A stretch of DNA of 64,000 nucleotides, from positions 4,340,001-4,404,000 of the forward strand of contig NZ_CP114058.1 of assembly GCF_026967475.1 (NCBI RefSeq), in the 5' to 3' direction. This document shows positions 9,054-20,079 of this stretch, piece after piece. The translations under genes were made by a program, and so were the position numbers. This DNA is from Rouxiella chamberiensis (GTDB lineage: Bacteria > Pseudomonadota > Gammaproteobacteria > Enterobacterales > Enterobacteriaceae). The notes under the pieces were generated by a model. The model searched no databases. It saw nothing but the letters and a program-made list of their open reading frames with translations, and was not told the DNA's origin. Each line of letters begins with the position of its first letter. Position 1 is the stretch's first letter.

Positions 9054-10584
9054 CTAAGGCTCTCTCACCACCTGCTTGGCTGGATGACCTTTCAGACATA
9101 ATGCGGCGTAGACGATAACCGCCGAAACACAGGTAATGGCGGCCAGCCACAGCAACAACAGGTAAAAGGCATGGGCGTAGAGCGCAGTGAGTTGGGCGGC
9201 GTGCGTGTCGGGCAGCGCCAGCAACGCCCTGTGCAAGTCGCCGGTTGCGAGGCGCTGCACCGCCAGACCGGCAGTGTCAGGCGTGGCGCTTGGCGCAATC
9301 CTGGTCATACCCTGCACGACAAACCCCGCCAGCATCGCCCCGACAATGGCCAATGCAATGCCTTCTCCCGCCACGCGGGTGGTACTGAAGATGCCGGTCG
9401 CCATGCCCGCGCGTTCTTTGGGCACGACGCTAATGGACAGGCCGTCCATCAACCCCCACGGCAGGCCGATGCCAATGCCGATTGTCGCCATCGGCAGCAG
9501 AGCGGCCATCATCGTCTGGCTGGCGATCGCCTGACTTAACCAGAGCAGTCCCACTGCGGCAATCAGCAATCCTGCCGTACACACCAGACCCGCCGAAATC
9601 CAGCGCGTCAGCAGGGCGGCAAACAGCGGGACAATCAGCATCGGCACTGACAGCGCCATCATCATCAGCCCCGCCTGCTCTTCGGACATCCCCGCAATGC
9701 CGATAAACTGCATCGGTAACAGCACCAGCAACACCACAAAGGCAAAGGCCGTGGCGAGCGGCAGTGCCTGTACACCCATAAAACGGGCATAACGAAAGAG
9801 GGAGAGATCCAGCATCGGATGACGAACCCGTTTTTCCACCGCGATAAACAGCGCCAACAGGGCAACCGTTAATACCAGCAAGCCTATCACCTGCATGCTG
9901 GCGGCTCCTTCTGCCGGAATAGCCATTAATGCCCAGGTCAGCGAGGCAAGCATGGCGGTGAAAGACAATGTACCGGGCCAGTCGATGCCCGCCGCCTGTG
10001 GATTGGTCGATTCGCGCAGCCGCGTTGCGCCAATCGACAGCGACAGCAGGGCTATCACCATTGATGAGAGAAACACGGCGCGCCAGCCGAAATGGGCGAT
10101 AAGCAGACCGGCGAGAAAAGGCCCGAAGGCGAGGCCAACCCCAAAACTGGTGCCCAGCAGACTAAAGGCGCGCAGTTGGGCGCGGCCCTCGAATTCCTGT
10201 GCCAGCGACGCCGACCCCCGCCAATGCCGCAGCGGCGGCGACGCCCTGAGCCGCACGCATCAGGTCAATCCACAGCAGACTCGAGCTAAACCCGATAAGT
10301 CCGGAGAACAGCGCGAACAGCGACACGCCGGTAATAAAGACTTTTTTACGGCCAATTTCATCGGCCAAGGCACCGGCGGCCATGAGAAAGCAGCCGAAGC
10401 TCAACATAAAGGCATTGGTAATCCAGCTTAACGCCTGTGCGCTACCGCCGAGTTCGCGGCTGATGACCGGCGTCGCTATCGAGCCGCTGACAAAGCTTAA
10501 AGGCAGAATGATCGCCGCCAGACAGATGGCTATCAGTATGGGCGTTTTGCTCGTGGGCGAAGAGGAGGCAGAAAGGGGCATCAT
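9054..10584 (-). CDS. DHA2-family MFS drug transporter (one frameshift)
   Basis: Repaired length about 509-510 aa with 14 predicted TM segments, as in the DHA2 (EmrB/QacA) proton-driven exporters. Motif A-like GALADEIGRKKVF lies after TM2, and SLLGTSFGVGLAFGPFLAG is the antiporter motif C region in TM5. The frame breaks at the C5 run 10215-10219 (G5 on the coding strand), in the stretch LAG-SASLAQEFEG; one G fewer, or two more, restores it. It is divergent from a LysR gene with a 126-bp shared promoter region, so LysR control is likely. The substrate is unknown. Confidence 0.85.
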
Positions 10585-10710
10585 AGGGCTTCTCCAGTCA
10601 AGGTTATGGCTTATGATGATAAATAGTCCGGAATTTGACGGAAATGGGCTGCTCGTCCGATGATTAAGGACAAAAACGCTGTAATCGAAGCCATATTGCG
10701 GGGGAAGTCG

Positions 10711-11598
10711 ATGGACAATATCAACGGCATGCTGGCCTTTGTGCGCGCGGCCCAGTTGCAGAGCTTTACGGCGGCCGGGGAGCGCCTCGGGATTTCCGCT
10801 TCGGCGGTCGGCAAAAGTGTGGCGCGGCTTGAAGCACGCCTGAACGTCCGCTTATTCAATCGCAGCACGCGGCGCATCAGCCTGACCGATGAAGGCCAGC
10901 TGTTTTTCGAGCGCTGTCAGCGAATTGTGGCGCAAATGGAAGAAGCGGAAAACGAGCTGTCACGGCTGTCGTCAACGCCGCGCGGCAAACTGCGGGTCAG
11001 TCTGCCGCATATCGGTTACCGCATGCTGCTGCCGTACCTGCCCGAATTTATGCAACGCTATCCCGAAGTTGAACTCGAGCTGGATTTCACCGACAGGCTG
11101 GTGGACATTATCGCCGAAGGTGTTGATGTAGCGATACGCAGCGGCGACCTCGTTGATTCGGAAATGATGTCGCGCATACTCGGCACGTTCCGTTTTGTCA
11201 TCGTCGCCAGCCCGGACTATTTATCGCGCCATCCTGCGCCCGAGCGGCCCGAAGATCTGCAACAACACGTTTGTCTGCGCTATCGCTTTCTCAAAAATGG
11301 TCAGTTGCAGACGTGGGATTTCGCCGATGCCAGGCCACGCGAAATCCCGGCATCCTTGACCTTCAACAATCTCGAAGGGTTGCTTCAAGCCTCGGTACGA
11401 GGGATGGGCCTGACCTATGCGCCGAAATTTCTTGTCAAAGAGTACCTGCATTCGGGCGAGCTGGTTTCCGTGCTGGACGACTATATTACCGATGCAGGCA
11501 AGTTTTCCCTTGTCTGGCCGAGTAGCCGCCATCTGCTACCAAAAATCCGCGTTTTCATCGATTTTATGACCGAAAAGAAGGTGTTGAGCGATCTCTAA
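10711..11598 (+). CDS. LysR-family regulator divergent from DHA2 transporter
   Basis: About 295 aa. N-terminal winged helix (MDNINGMLAFVRAAQLQSFT to about residue 60, with SASAVGKSVARLEARLNVRLF) and a periplasmic-binding-like effector domain (RGKLRVSLPHIGYRMLLPYL onward). The start at 10711 has GGGGAAG upstream and matches the family N-terminus; an upstream in-frame ATG at 10660 adds 17 unrelated residues. It probably controls the adjacent exporter gene; the inducer is unknown. Confidence 0.85.
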   Translation: MDNINGMLAFVRAAQLQSFTAAGERLGISASAVGKSVARLEARLNVRLFNRSTRRISLTDEGQLFFERCQRIVAQMEEAENELSRLSSTPRGKLRVSLPHIGYRMLLPYLPEFMQRYPEVELELDFTDRLVDIIAEGVDVAIRSGDLVDSEMMSRILGTFRFVIVASPDYLSRHPAPERPEDLQQHVCLRYRFLKNGQLQTWDFADARPREIPASLTFNNLEGLLQASVRGMGLTYAPKFLVKEYLHSGELVSVLDDYITDAGKFSLVWPSSRHLLPKIRVFIDFMTEKKVLSDL

Positions 11599-11620
11599 AT
11601 GCAACGTCGTCAAAAAACGG

Positions 11621-12533
11621 TCAGGCTTCCAGCGTCAGTTTTTCCATCATGACTATCACTTTCTGAATCACGATTTGCGCCGCGCGTGACAGCTGGCGGC
11701 GGGGCGCGACACAGAGTGCCAACGTGAGCGGTTTTACGCTGTGCCCCTGTAAAGGCACAAACGCCAGCCGCTTCTCGTGAAGATCGGGAATGACGTCGAG
11801 CAGGCTGAGCACGCCGACACCCGCGCCCTTGCGGATCAGTTCACGCATCATTCTGACATCGTTGCAGACAATCGAGGGCGCTTCGTGAAGCTGGTAGCGG
11901 TTATAGAGCAGCTTTGCGCGCGCATTTACCATCAGTGGTTCCGACGGAATAATATGACGGTAATCGGTGATGTCGCTGAATGACAACGCTTTTCTGTCGG
12001 CCAGCGGATGCCCTATCGGCATCGCAATCCCGATGGGTAACTCGGCGAAGCGCGCGCACCTCGAGGCCGGTATGTTCGACCGGATCCAGCAGCAGACCAA
12101 AATCCACTTCGGCCGAACTGACGTGCTCGCTGATATTGCGACTCTCTTCGATGCGAATATTAAAAGTCAGATAGGGAAACTCCCTGCCTACGTCGGCAAG
12201 CAACTGGGCCGTGAGCCCTTCACTTAACGCAGCTATCATCGAAATACTGACGTGCCCCCGACGCAAACCCTGCATTTCATCGAACCGCTCGCGGGTGCGG
12301 GCGAATTCCTTGCGCCAGCGTTTAATGTCGTCAAACAGCACTTCGCCCGCCGAGGTCAGTTTCAATCCTGTAGGAAGACGTTCAAACAGGGGCGTTTCCA
12401 TGGTCTTTTCGGCCTGCAAAATCTGCCGGTTTATCGCCGATGCCGAGACATGGAGCACCTCGGCCGCCTTGCGCAGACTTCCGGTGCGGGCAACTTCAAC
12501 AAAGTATTGTGAAAAGCGTGAGAATGGCGACAT
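11621..12533 (-). CDS. LysR-family regulator (one frameshift)
   Basis: Repaired length about 303 aa. HTH domain at the N-terminus (SLRKAAEVLHVSASAINRQI) and effector-binding domain (RGHVSISMIAALSEGLTAQLL onward). The frame breaks around 12040-12050, between GLEVRA and LPIGIAMPIGHPLA; the exact base cannot be fixed because several single-base removals restore a sensible protein. The HTH with INRQILQAEKTMETPLFERLPTGL resembles CynR/GltC-type regulators. It is convergent with the preceding LysR gene (22-bp gap) and divergent from the purine permease gene, which may be its target. Confidence 0.8.
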
Positions 12534-12830
12534 AGGGGTGTACTAATTTTTGCAGTGAAATAGTGAGTTATCTATTATGGACTGCATCACCTATTTTTCC
12601 TAGATTGTACGAGGTCTGTGTGTAAAACAGGTTTTTCTGATGTTTTTCTACAAATTGGCTATAAATAACAGGCAGTGATGACAGGGTTCGTCAAAACACG
12701 CAGTGTTTCCGTGTGGTTTTATCTCGAGTCAGACGAATCTTGCCCTCTGTACTCTCGTCGCGCGGACGTGTTTTGAAAAACAAAACTTATAACAAGCGTG
12801 TAGTTAATCAGCGCGTCCGAGAGACATCCC

Positions 12831-14127
12831 ATGTTAGAGAAAATATTTAAACTCAAAGAGCACCGTACCAATGTTCGTACCGAGATTCTGGCCGGCCTGA
12901 CCACCTTCCTGGCAATGGCTTATATCCTGTTCGTCAACCCGTCGATTCTTGGCGCGACCGGCATGGACAAGGGCGCAGTTTTCGTGGCTACCTGTCTGGC
13001 TGCCGCAATCGGTTCCGCACTGATGGGATTCATCGCAAACTACCCGATAGCGCTCGCACCGGGCATGGGGTTGAACGCCTTCTTTACCTACACCGTTGTG
13101 CTGCACATGGGTTACACCTGGCAGATTGCCCTGGGTGCCGTTTTCCTCTCCGCCTGTATTTTCTTCGCACTCTCTATCTTCAAGATTCGTGAATGGATCA
13201 TTCGCAGTATTCCCCTGCCGCTGCGTTCGGCCATTGCCGCCGGTATCGGCCTGGTTCCTGGCGCTGATTGCGCTGGAAAGCTCGGGCATCGTGATCGGCA
13301 ATCAGGCAACGTTGGTCGGGCTTGGCGACCTGACCAAACCTGCGCCGCTGTTTGCGATTCTGGGCTTTATTGTCATCGTGGTGCTGGAAGCCCGTAGAAT
13401 CACGGGCGCGGTGCTGATAGGCATTCTGGCCGTCACCGTGCTGGCTATCGCGTTCGGCTTTACGCCGTTTGGTGGCGTGATGTCCATGCCGCCTTCGATT
13501 GCGCCGACCTTTATGCAGCTCGATATCAAGGGCGCGTTCAACGTCGGACTTATCAGCGTCATCTTCGCCTTCCTGTTCGTTGACGTATTCGACAACTCGG
13601 GCACGCTGATTGGCGTCACCAAGCGCGCCGGTCTGACCGATGCCGACGGCAATATTCCAAAAATGGGGCGTGCACTGGTTGCCGACAGCGCCGCAGCACT
13701 GTTTGGCTCGCTGCTCGGGACCTCCACCACGACCAGCTACATCGAGTCGGCGGCGGGCGTCGGCGCAGGCGGCCGTACCGGCCTGACGGCGATTGTCGTG
13801 GCTATTCTGTTCCTGCTGAGCCTGTTCTTTGCCCCGCTGGCCGGTAGCGTTCCTGCCTTCGCGACCGCGCCTGCTCTACTGTTCATCGCCGTCTTGATGA
13901 CCTCGGGACTGGCTGAAATCGACTGGAAAGACATTACCGTTGCGGCTCCGGTTACCGTCACCGCGCTGACCATGCCATTGACTTACTCGATTGCCAACGG
14001 CATTGCATTCGGCTTTATCACCTGGACGCTGGTCAAACTGCTGAGCGGCCGTGGACGCGAGCTGAATGCGGCGATGATTGTGCTGTCTATCCTGTTCGTC
14101 ATCAAGCTGGGCTGGCTGAGCGCCTAA
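12831..14127 (+). CDS. NCS2-family purine permease (AzgA-type; one frameshift)
   Basis: Repaired length about 431 aa, 12 or more TM segments. It matches the adenine / guanine-hypoxanthine transporter branch: N-terminal RTEILAGLTTFLAMAYILFVNP, APGMGLNAFFTY, the motif FVDVFDNSGTLIGV, and GTSTTTSYIESAAGVGAGGR are signatures. The frame breaks at 13253-13254, where CTGGTTCCTG should read CTGTTCCTG to give IGLFLALIAL as in E. coli homologues. Which purine it carries cannot be told. The 297-bp upstream region has no clear PurR box. Confidence 0.88.
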
Positions 14128-14373
14128 CCTGTTGTCATTCTGGCCCTTCCTTCACTTTCCTCGGTGGGGAAGGGCAAACCTGCAAGGCCATTCCTCTCCT
14201 CAAATCGCAATAATCGTCCGAAAATGCCGCGAAGATACCCGCTGATAGGGGCTTTATGTGCGCCTCAACTTCAAAATGACCCCAGAATTTGTTATATTAT
14301 TGAGCACTTCGTCAGCGATGTATTTTTGCGGCGAAGATGTGAATTTTGATTCCCGCTTTACCAGGATAACGAC

Positions 14374-14835
14374 ATGTTAGATTTTCGCTTTCCGACAGCA
14401 ATGCAGATGGTTTTTAGTGTGGCACTGGCTGAAAAGTCCGGTCAGCGCTGTACCAGTGCGACTTTGGCAGCGAGCCTGGAAGCCAATCCAAGCTTTATTC
14501 GCAAATTGATGGTGCCGTTGACCCATCACGGCATTATCGTCTCGACTCTGGGTCGAACCGGTTCCATTCGACTGGGCCGGCTGGCGGATGCCATTACCTT
14601 GCGCGATATCTACACCAGCGTGATTGAAGACAAACGCCTGTGGGCGGCACGTCCCGAAAAATCGGCGAAATGTCTGGTCAGCGCCAATGCCTGCGGCTAT
14701 TTCAAGTCCGTGGTGCATGAAGCCGAAGAGGCCTCGATGGCGGTACTGGCGCGTTATTCGGTCGCCGATGCGCTGGCCGAGTTCGAACGCAACGGCAGCT
14801 ACATTTGCAACGGCGAAGAAGTGGCCGCCAAGTAA
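14374..14835 (+). CDS. Rrf2-family regulator, OqxR-like
   Basis: 153 aa with an N-terminal winged helix (MLDFRFPTAMQMVFSVALAE, PSFIRKLMVPLTHHGIIVST). Cysteines at AKCLVSANACGYF could bind a cofactor but do not form the classical IscR-type 2Fe-2S set. It is convergent with the oqxB-like gene across a shared terminator. In Klebsiella an Rrf2-type repressor, OqxR, sits beside oqxAB (from memory), so a role in repressing the efflux pump is a reasonable inference. Confidence 0.75.
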   Translation: MLDFRFPTAMQMVFSVALAEKSGQRCTSATLAASLEANPSFIRKLMVPLTHHGIIVSTLGRTGSIRLGRLADAITLRDIYTSVIEDKRLWAARPEKSAKCLVSANACGYFKSVVHEAEEASMAVLARYSVADALAEFERNGSYICNGEEVAAK

Positions 14836-14852
14836 CCTGATGGCCACCATAA

Positions 14853-14886
14853 AAAAGGGGACACGTCTTGCGGCGTGTCCCCTTTT
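14853..14886. terminator. Bidirectional terminator between Rrf2 gene and oqxB
   Basis: 13-bp perfect inverted repeat AAAAGGGGACACG (14853-14865) and its complement (14874-14886), flanked by A-rich and T-rich ends, so it works on both strands. Confidence 0.88.
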
Positions 14887-14904
14887 GCATTTCCGGCGTA
14901 GGAA

Positions 14905-17900
14905 TTACCCGGCGATAACGGTTTCCGTTGCCGTTTGCGGCTCGGCCTTTTTGGTGACCAGCTTTCTTAGTGCCACATAAAATACCGGTGTCAGGAACAG
15001 GCCAAACAGCGTAACGCCCAGCATGCCCGAGAACACGGTAATCCCCGTTACGCCACGGACTTCGGCTCCTGCGCCGTGGCCGAAGATGAGCGGCACGGTG
15101 CCTGCTATAAACGCAATCGAGGTCATCACGATTGGCCGCAGACGCAGACGACAAGCCTCAAGCGCCGCCTCGATAATTCCCTTGCCCTGCAACTCCAGCT
15201 CGCGGGCGAATTCGACAATCAGGATGGCGTTCTTGCAGGCCAGTCCCATCAAGACCACCAATCCGACCTGCACGAAGACGTTGTTGTCGCCGCCGTTCAG
15301 CCAGACGCCAAACAGTGCAGACAGCATGGTCATGGGCACAATCAGGATAACCGCCAGCGGCAACGTCCAGCTTTCGTACAGCGCGGCCAGCACCAGAAAT
15401 GCCAGCAATACCGACATCGGGAACACGATAAGCGCTGCATTGCCCTGCGTCGACTGCTGATAGCTCAGGTCGGTCCATTCGATATTCATGCCGTTGGGCA
15501 GCAGATTTTTCGCCAGCGCACTGACGTCCGTCATCGCTTCGGTGGAAGAGAGCACGCGCGGGTCGGCATCGCCAATCAGGTCCGCCGCCGGATAGCCGTT
15601 ATAGCGAATTACCGGATCCGGCCCATAGGTGGTGGTGATGTTGACCATGCTGCCAATCGGCACCATTTCACCCCTGTCGTTTCGGGTACGCAGATTGCCG
15701 ATATCTTCCACGCTGTCGCGGAACTGTCCGTCGGCCTGCGCCATGACCTGCCACGTGCGGCCAAAACGGTTGAAATCGTTGATATAAGACGACCCCAGAT
15801 AGGTTTGCAGCGTGCTGAACAGTTCGTTTAGCGAAACACCCTGAGCTTTGGCCTTGTCGCGGTCGATTTTGGCTTCAAGCTGCGGCACGTTGGCCTGATA
15901 GGCGGAGATAGGGAAACTCATGCCCGGCGTCTGCATAATCGCGCCAGACAGCGTATTCACCGCCGATTGCAGCGCGCCATATCCCAGACCGGCCCTATCC
16001 TGAATATACAGCGAATAGCCCGAACCCTGACCCAGCCCAAGAATCGGCGGCGGCATGATGGAAAACGCGAAACCTTCCTGTAATCCCGAAATTTTGGCGT
16101 TGATCTCGGCATTGATCTGCGCCGCCGTGCGGGTTCTCTCACTCAAGGGTTTCAGAATGAAAAATACCGTGCCGGTGTTTGGCGTATTGGTAAATTGCAG
16201 AGCATTCAGACCGGGGAAGGAGACGGCATCCACTACGCCTTCGGTGTTGAGGCCAATGGCGCTTATCTTGCGTATCGCCGCATCGGTGCGCGACAGCGAC
16301 GCGCCTTCCGGCATCTTCACCCCGGCAATCAGATAAAGTTTATCCTGCGTCGGAATAAATCCGCCCGGCACGCTTTTAAACATGAATCCGGCAGCCGCCA
16401 GCAGCAGAATATAGACCACAAAGACTGCGCCACGACGGCTCAGCGTTTTGGAGACGGCGTGCTGATACTTGTGTGAACTGGCGTTGAAGAAGCGGTTGAA
16501 CGGGCGGAAAATCCAGCCGCACAGTCTGTCTATCAGTCGCGAAGGCAAATCTTTTGGCGCACCGTGGGATTTCAGCAAAATAGCCGCCAGCGCCGGTGAC
16601 AGCGTGAGCGAGTTTATCGCCGAAATAACCGTCGAGATGGCGATGGTGACGGCAAACTGCTTGTAGAAACTGCCCGGTTACGCCCGACAGGAACGCCATG
16701 GGAACAAACACGGCGCAGAGCACCAGCGCAATCGCGATAATCGGACCCGAGACTTCGCGCATTGCCTGATGCGCCGCATCACGCGGAGACAGGCCTTCCT
16801 CAATGTTTCGCTCGACGTTTTCTACCACCACGATGGCATCGTCGACCACAATCCCGATGGCGAGCACCAGCCCGAACAGACTCAGTGTATTGAGGGAAAA
16901 ACCCAGCAGATACAGAACGCTAAAGGTACCGATAACCGAAATAGGCACCGCCAGCAGCGGTATTATCGAGGCGCGCCAGGTTTGCAGGAACAGAATAACC
17001 ACCAGCACGACGAGCACGACGGCTTCGAGCAGCGTATGTACCACGGCACTGATTGAATCACGGACAAACACGGTAGGGTCGTAAGGCGCGCGCCACGTCA
17101 GGCCCTCGGGGAAACGGGTCGACAGCTCGGCCATCTTGGCTCGCACCGCATCCGACAGGTCAATCGCGTTGGCGCCCGGAGCCTGGAAGATGCCGATACC
17201 GACCGCGTCTTTGTTGTTCAACTGGGAACGCAGCGCATAACTGCCCGAGCCCATTTCAATTCGCGCCACGTCGCGCAGATGCACGATTGAGCCGTCTTCA
17301 CCCGTTTTCAGAATGATATTACCGAACTCGGTTTCGTCCTTGAGGCGACCTTGGGCATTGATAGACAGCAGATAATCGCTCTCTTTCGGCATCGGTTCGG
17401 CACCCAGCTGACCCGCCGACACCTGCACATTCTGCTCGCGCATGGCGGTGACGACATCGGAGGCGGTCAAGCCGCGTGCCGCAACCTTGTTGGGATCCAG
17501 CCAGACGCGCATGGCATATTCACCCGCGCCGAAGATCTGGACCTGACCCACACCCGGCAGCCGCGCCAGCTCATCCTTTACCTTCAGCGTGGCGTAGTTG
17601 CGCAGATACAGCGAGTCGTACTTGCCGGAAGGGGAAGAAAGATGCACAACCAGCGTCATGGTCGGCGACTGCTTCTGCGTGGTCACGCCCTGCCGCTGTA
17701 CGTCCTGCGGAAGACGCGCCGCCGCCTGCGAGACGCGGTTCTGCACCTGAACCTGCGCCTGATCCGGATCGGTGCCCGGACGGAAGGTCACGGTGGTCAC
17801 CAGCACGCCGTCGGAACCGGCCACGGATTTCATGTACATCATGTTTTCAACGCCGTTAATCGCTTCCTCAAGCGGCGTCGCGACGGTTTCGGCTATCTCT

Positions 17901-18070
17901 TTCGGGTTGGCTCCCGGATATTGCGCGCGTACCTGCACGCTCGGCGGCACGACATCGGGATATTCACTGATAGGCAGCAGCGGCAGGGCAATTGCCCCTG
18001 TCACAAGAATCAGGATCGACAGCACGGCCGCAAAGATGGGGCGATCGATAAAAAAGCGGGAAAAGTCCAT
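14905..18070 (-). CDS. oqxB: OqxB-like RND efflux pump (one frameshift)
   Basis: Inner-membrane proton/drug antiporter of a tripartite pump. Repaired length 1054 aa, near identical in plan to OqxB: MDFSRFFIDRPIFAAVLSIL at the start, FLQTWRASIIPLLAVPISV, the TM4 proton-relay pair in GIVVDDAIVVVENVERN, and VGLVVLMGLACKNAILIVEF with the TM10 lysine. The frame breaks at 16667-16669: the coding strand has CAGTTTCTACAAG, and CAGTTCTACAAG restores VTGQFYKQFAVTIA as in OqxB. It follows the oqxA-like gene by 13 bp. No outer-membrane factor gene is here, so TolC is the likely partner. Confidence 0.92.
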
Positions 18071-18083
18071 GGGTCAGATCCTG

Positions 18084-19295
18084 TTATTGCGCTGCGTTTG
18101 CGGCGGGCATACTGTTTTTTGCCATGTCCACGCTTTTGGCGTTGACCGACATTCCCGGCATAAAGACTTTCTGCACGCCATCGACCACCACGCGATCGCC
18201 GGCCTTCAGGCCTTGCTGCACGATGCGCAGCCCTCCGGAAAGCGCTCCCACCTCGATATCGCGGCGTTCCGCTTTTCCTGATGCATCGACCACGTAGACA
18301 TATTTGCGGTCCTGATCGGTGAGCACCGCCTTATCGTCAATCAGCAGCGCGGTAAACTCGGCGCTGCCGGGCATCTGGACGCGGGCAAACAGGCCGGGCG
18401 TAAAGCTGCGGTCGCGGTTGTCGAGCAGGGCGCGCATGCGAATGGTGCCGGTGCTGGCGGTAAGCTGGTTATCGGTGAAGTCGATAACTCCCTGATGTGG
18501 ATAGCCATTTTCCCCGACCAGAGCGACATGCACCGGCAGCGGCGCACTTTTCTGGCTCTGAGCGCGAGCAATGGACTGATAACGCAGGAAGGTGGCTTCA
18601 TCGACGTCGAAATAGACATAGACTTTGTCCAGCGACACAAGCGTCGTCAGGACACTGGCGCTGTCTCCCGCCGTCACCAGATTACCGGCGGTAATCATCG
18701 CGCGGCTGGCCTTGCCGTCGATAGGAGCAATCACACGGGTGAAATCGAGGTTGAGCTGCGCCATGTCCAGCTGGGCCTGCGCGGCCAGCACATCGGACTG
18801 CGACTGCGCCGCGGCGGCCCGACGTTGCTCCCACAGCTCGCGGGAAATGGCCTCGGAACTCACCAGTTTTTCCGTACGTGCCGATTCGCTGCGCGCCAGA
18901 CTGGCCTGATTTTTCGCGCGAACCAGTTCGGCTTTCGCCTGTTCCTGCGCCGCGCGATAGGTGCGGTCGTCGATGGTAAACAGCACCTGACCCTTTTTCA
19001 CCTCGTCGCCTTCCTGATAATTTACCTGCTCGATATACCCCGAAACCCGTGGGCGCAGCTGAACGCTCTGCACGGCCTCAACGCGGCCGGTGAACTGATC
19101 CCACTGTTTAATCGGTTTAACCACCACGTTGGCAACGCTCACGGCAGGCGGCGGCGGCGGGGCATTCTGCGCCACGCTGTCGTCACACCCTGAAAGCAGC
19201 GCCACCATGACGGCGACGGCTGAAAGCGGCGCCAGAAGGGACGTGCGAACACGGCCACCCTGAGGCCGCGGATATCCAAATTGCCTGCTGATCAT
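18084..19295 (-). CDS. oqxA: OqxA-like periplasmic adaptor of RND pump
   Basis: Membrane-fusion protein linking the RND pump to an outer-membrane channel. About 403 aa with a lipobox in VMVALLSGCDDS (lipoprotein), a lipoyl half (SVQLRPRVSGYIEQVNYQEGDEV), an alpha-hairpin and the second lipoyl half (NLDFTRVIAPIDGKASRAMI), then the beta-barrel (STGTIRMRALLDN). The start at 19295 was chosen because it gives a normal lipoprotein signal; the frame is open 57 codons further upstream with no homology. It is divergent from a MarA/SoxS-like gene, with a palindrome in the spacer. Confidence 0.92.
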   Translation of the reverse strand: MISRQFGYPRPQGGRVRTSLLAPLSAVAVMVALLSGCDDSVAQNAPPPPPAVSVANVVVKPIKQWDQFTGRVEAVQSVQLRPRVSGYIEQVNYQEGDEVKKGQVLFTIDDRTYRAAQEQAKAELVRAKNQASLARSESARTEKLVSSEAISRELWEQRRAAAAQSQSDVLAAQAQLDMAQLNLDFTRVIAPIDGKASRAMITAGNLVTAGDSASVLTTLVSLDKVYVYFDVDEATFLRYQSIARAQSQKSAPLPVHVALVGENGYPHQGVIDFTDNQLTASTGTIRMRALLDNRDRSFTPGLFARVQMPGSAEFTALLIDDKAVLTDQDRKYVYVVDASGKAERRDIEVGALSGGLRIVQQGLKAGDRVVVDGVQKVFMPGMSVNAKSVDMAKNSMPAANAAQ

Positions 19296-19413
19296 TATTT
19301 TTATTTCCAGTGAATAAACGTCGTCAGACACGAGCTTCGGTCCTGTCCACCGAAGTGACGTCCTTTGCCTGAACCGTTTTTTGGGGGCTTGTGCCTGTCG
19401 TGGACACAATAAA

Positions 19414-19430
19414 GTATCAATTACTGATAC
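19414..19430. promoter_or_regulatory. Palindrome GTATCA-N5-TGATAC in oqxA promoter region
   Basis: Perfect 6-bp inverted repeat with a 5-bp spacer, 118 bp upstream of the oqxA start and 215 bp upstream of the AraC-family gene. The size fits a dimeric repressor operator (Rrf2, TetR or MarR type). The regulator is not known; the Rrf2 protein of this locus is one candidate. Confidence 0.5.
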
Positions 19431-19644
19431 ACTAACTCGAAGGGATTGTAGGGAGCGCACTTGCAAACTGCAAGAATTATTGTTGCACTTTATGTGCTAT
19501 GTTCGAAGGGACTTTTGTATAGAGCTGTAACTTTTACACTCAGATGAATTAAATGCAATAGTAAAACTTGCATTTAATGCGAAACTGCGTCAGCCTTATT
19601 GCAGGCCCTCGAAGAGAGGGTAAAACCATACGGGAAGAGCGGAA

Positions 19645-19998
19645 ATGAAAACTGAAGATTTTATTCACGATCTGATCGACTGGATCGATCACAATCTGGA
19701 AGAGCGACTGGATATCAAAACCGTGGCGGAACGCGCAGGTTATTCGCGCTGGCACCTGCAGCGGATGTTCAAGGAGCACACGGGTCTGCCGATGGGTGAA
19801 TATATCCGTGCCGAGAAAATGAAGAAGTCTGCCGATATGCTGGCCAGCAGCGGTGAAACCATCGTCAGCGTTGCCATTTCCCTGGGCTTTGATTCCCAGC
19901 AATCCTTTACGCGCAGCTTCAAGCGTCGGTTCGGGCAAACGCCGGGCGATTGGCGTCGTGCTGAAAACGGTCAGTCTGCTGCGCGGGCATGCCATTGA
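19645..19998 (+). CDS. MarA/SoxS/RamA-type AraC-family activator
   Basis: 117 aa, almost only the double-HTH AraC domain, as in MarA, SoxS, RamA and RarA: DLIDWIDHNLEERLDIKTVAERAGYSRWHLQRMFKEHTG for HTH1 and IVSVAISLGFDSQQSFTRSFKRRFGQTPGDWR for HTH2 (motifs seen in pieces). No ligand domain, so its activity is set by its own expression. It is divergent from oqxAB, the arrangement of rarA-oqxAB in Klebsiella (from memory); activation of the pump is the likely job. I could not identify a convincing marbox in the 349-bp spacer. Confidence 0.82.
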   Translation: MKTEDFIHDLIDWIDHNLEERLDIKTVAERAGYSRWHLQRMFKEHTGLPMGEYIRAEKMKKSADMLASSGETIVSVAISLGFDSQQSFTRSFKRRFGQTPGDWRRAENGQSAARACH

Positions 19999-20079
19999 CA
20001 ACCGCCGGGCCAGCCTGGGTGATTAAAGGGCAATGCAGTCATTACCCTTGAAATCAGCGAGACATTTGCCCCCGGGATG

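Noticed and set aside
12040..12050. LysR frameshift as an eighth GTTC insertion
   Set aside because: Removing one C would create GTTC, but removing other single bases gives equally good or better protein (e.g. EVRALAELPIG), so it was not counted.
12534..12830. PurR box or purine riboswitch before the NCS2 permease
   Set aside because: No match to the PurR palindrome or to a purine aptamer core could be seen.
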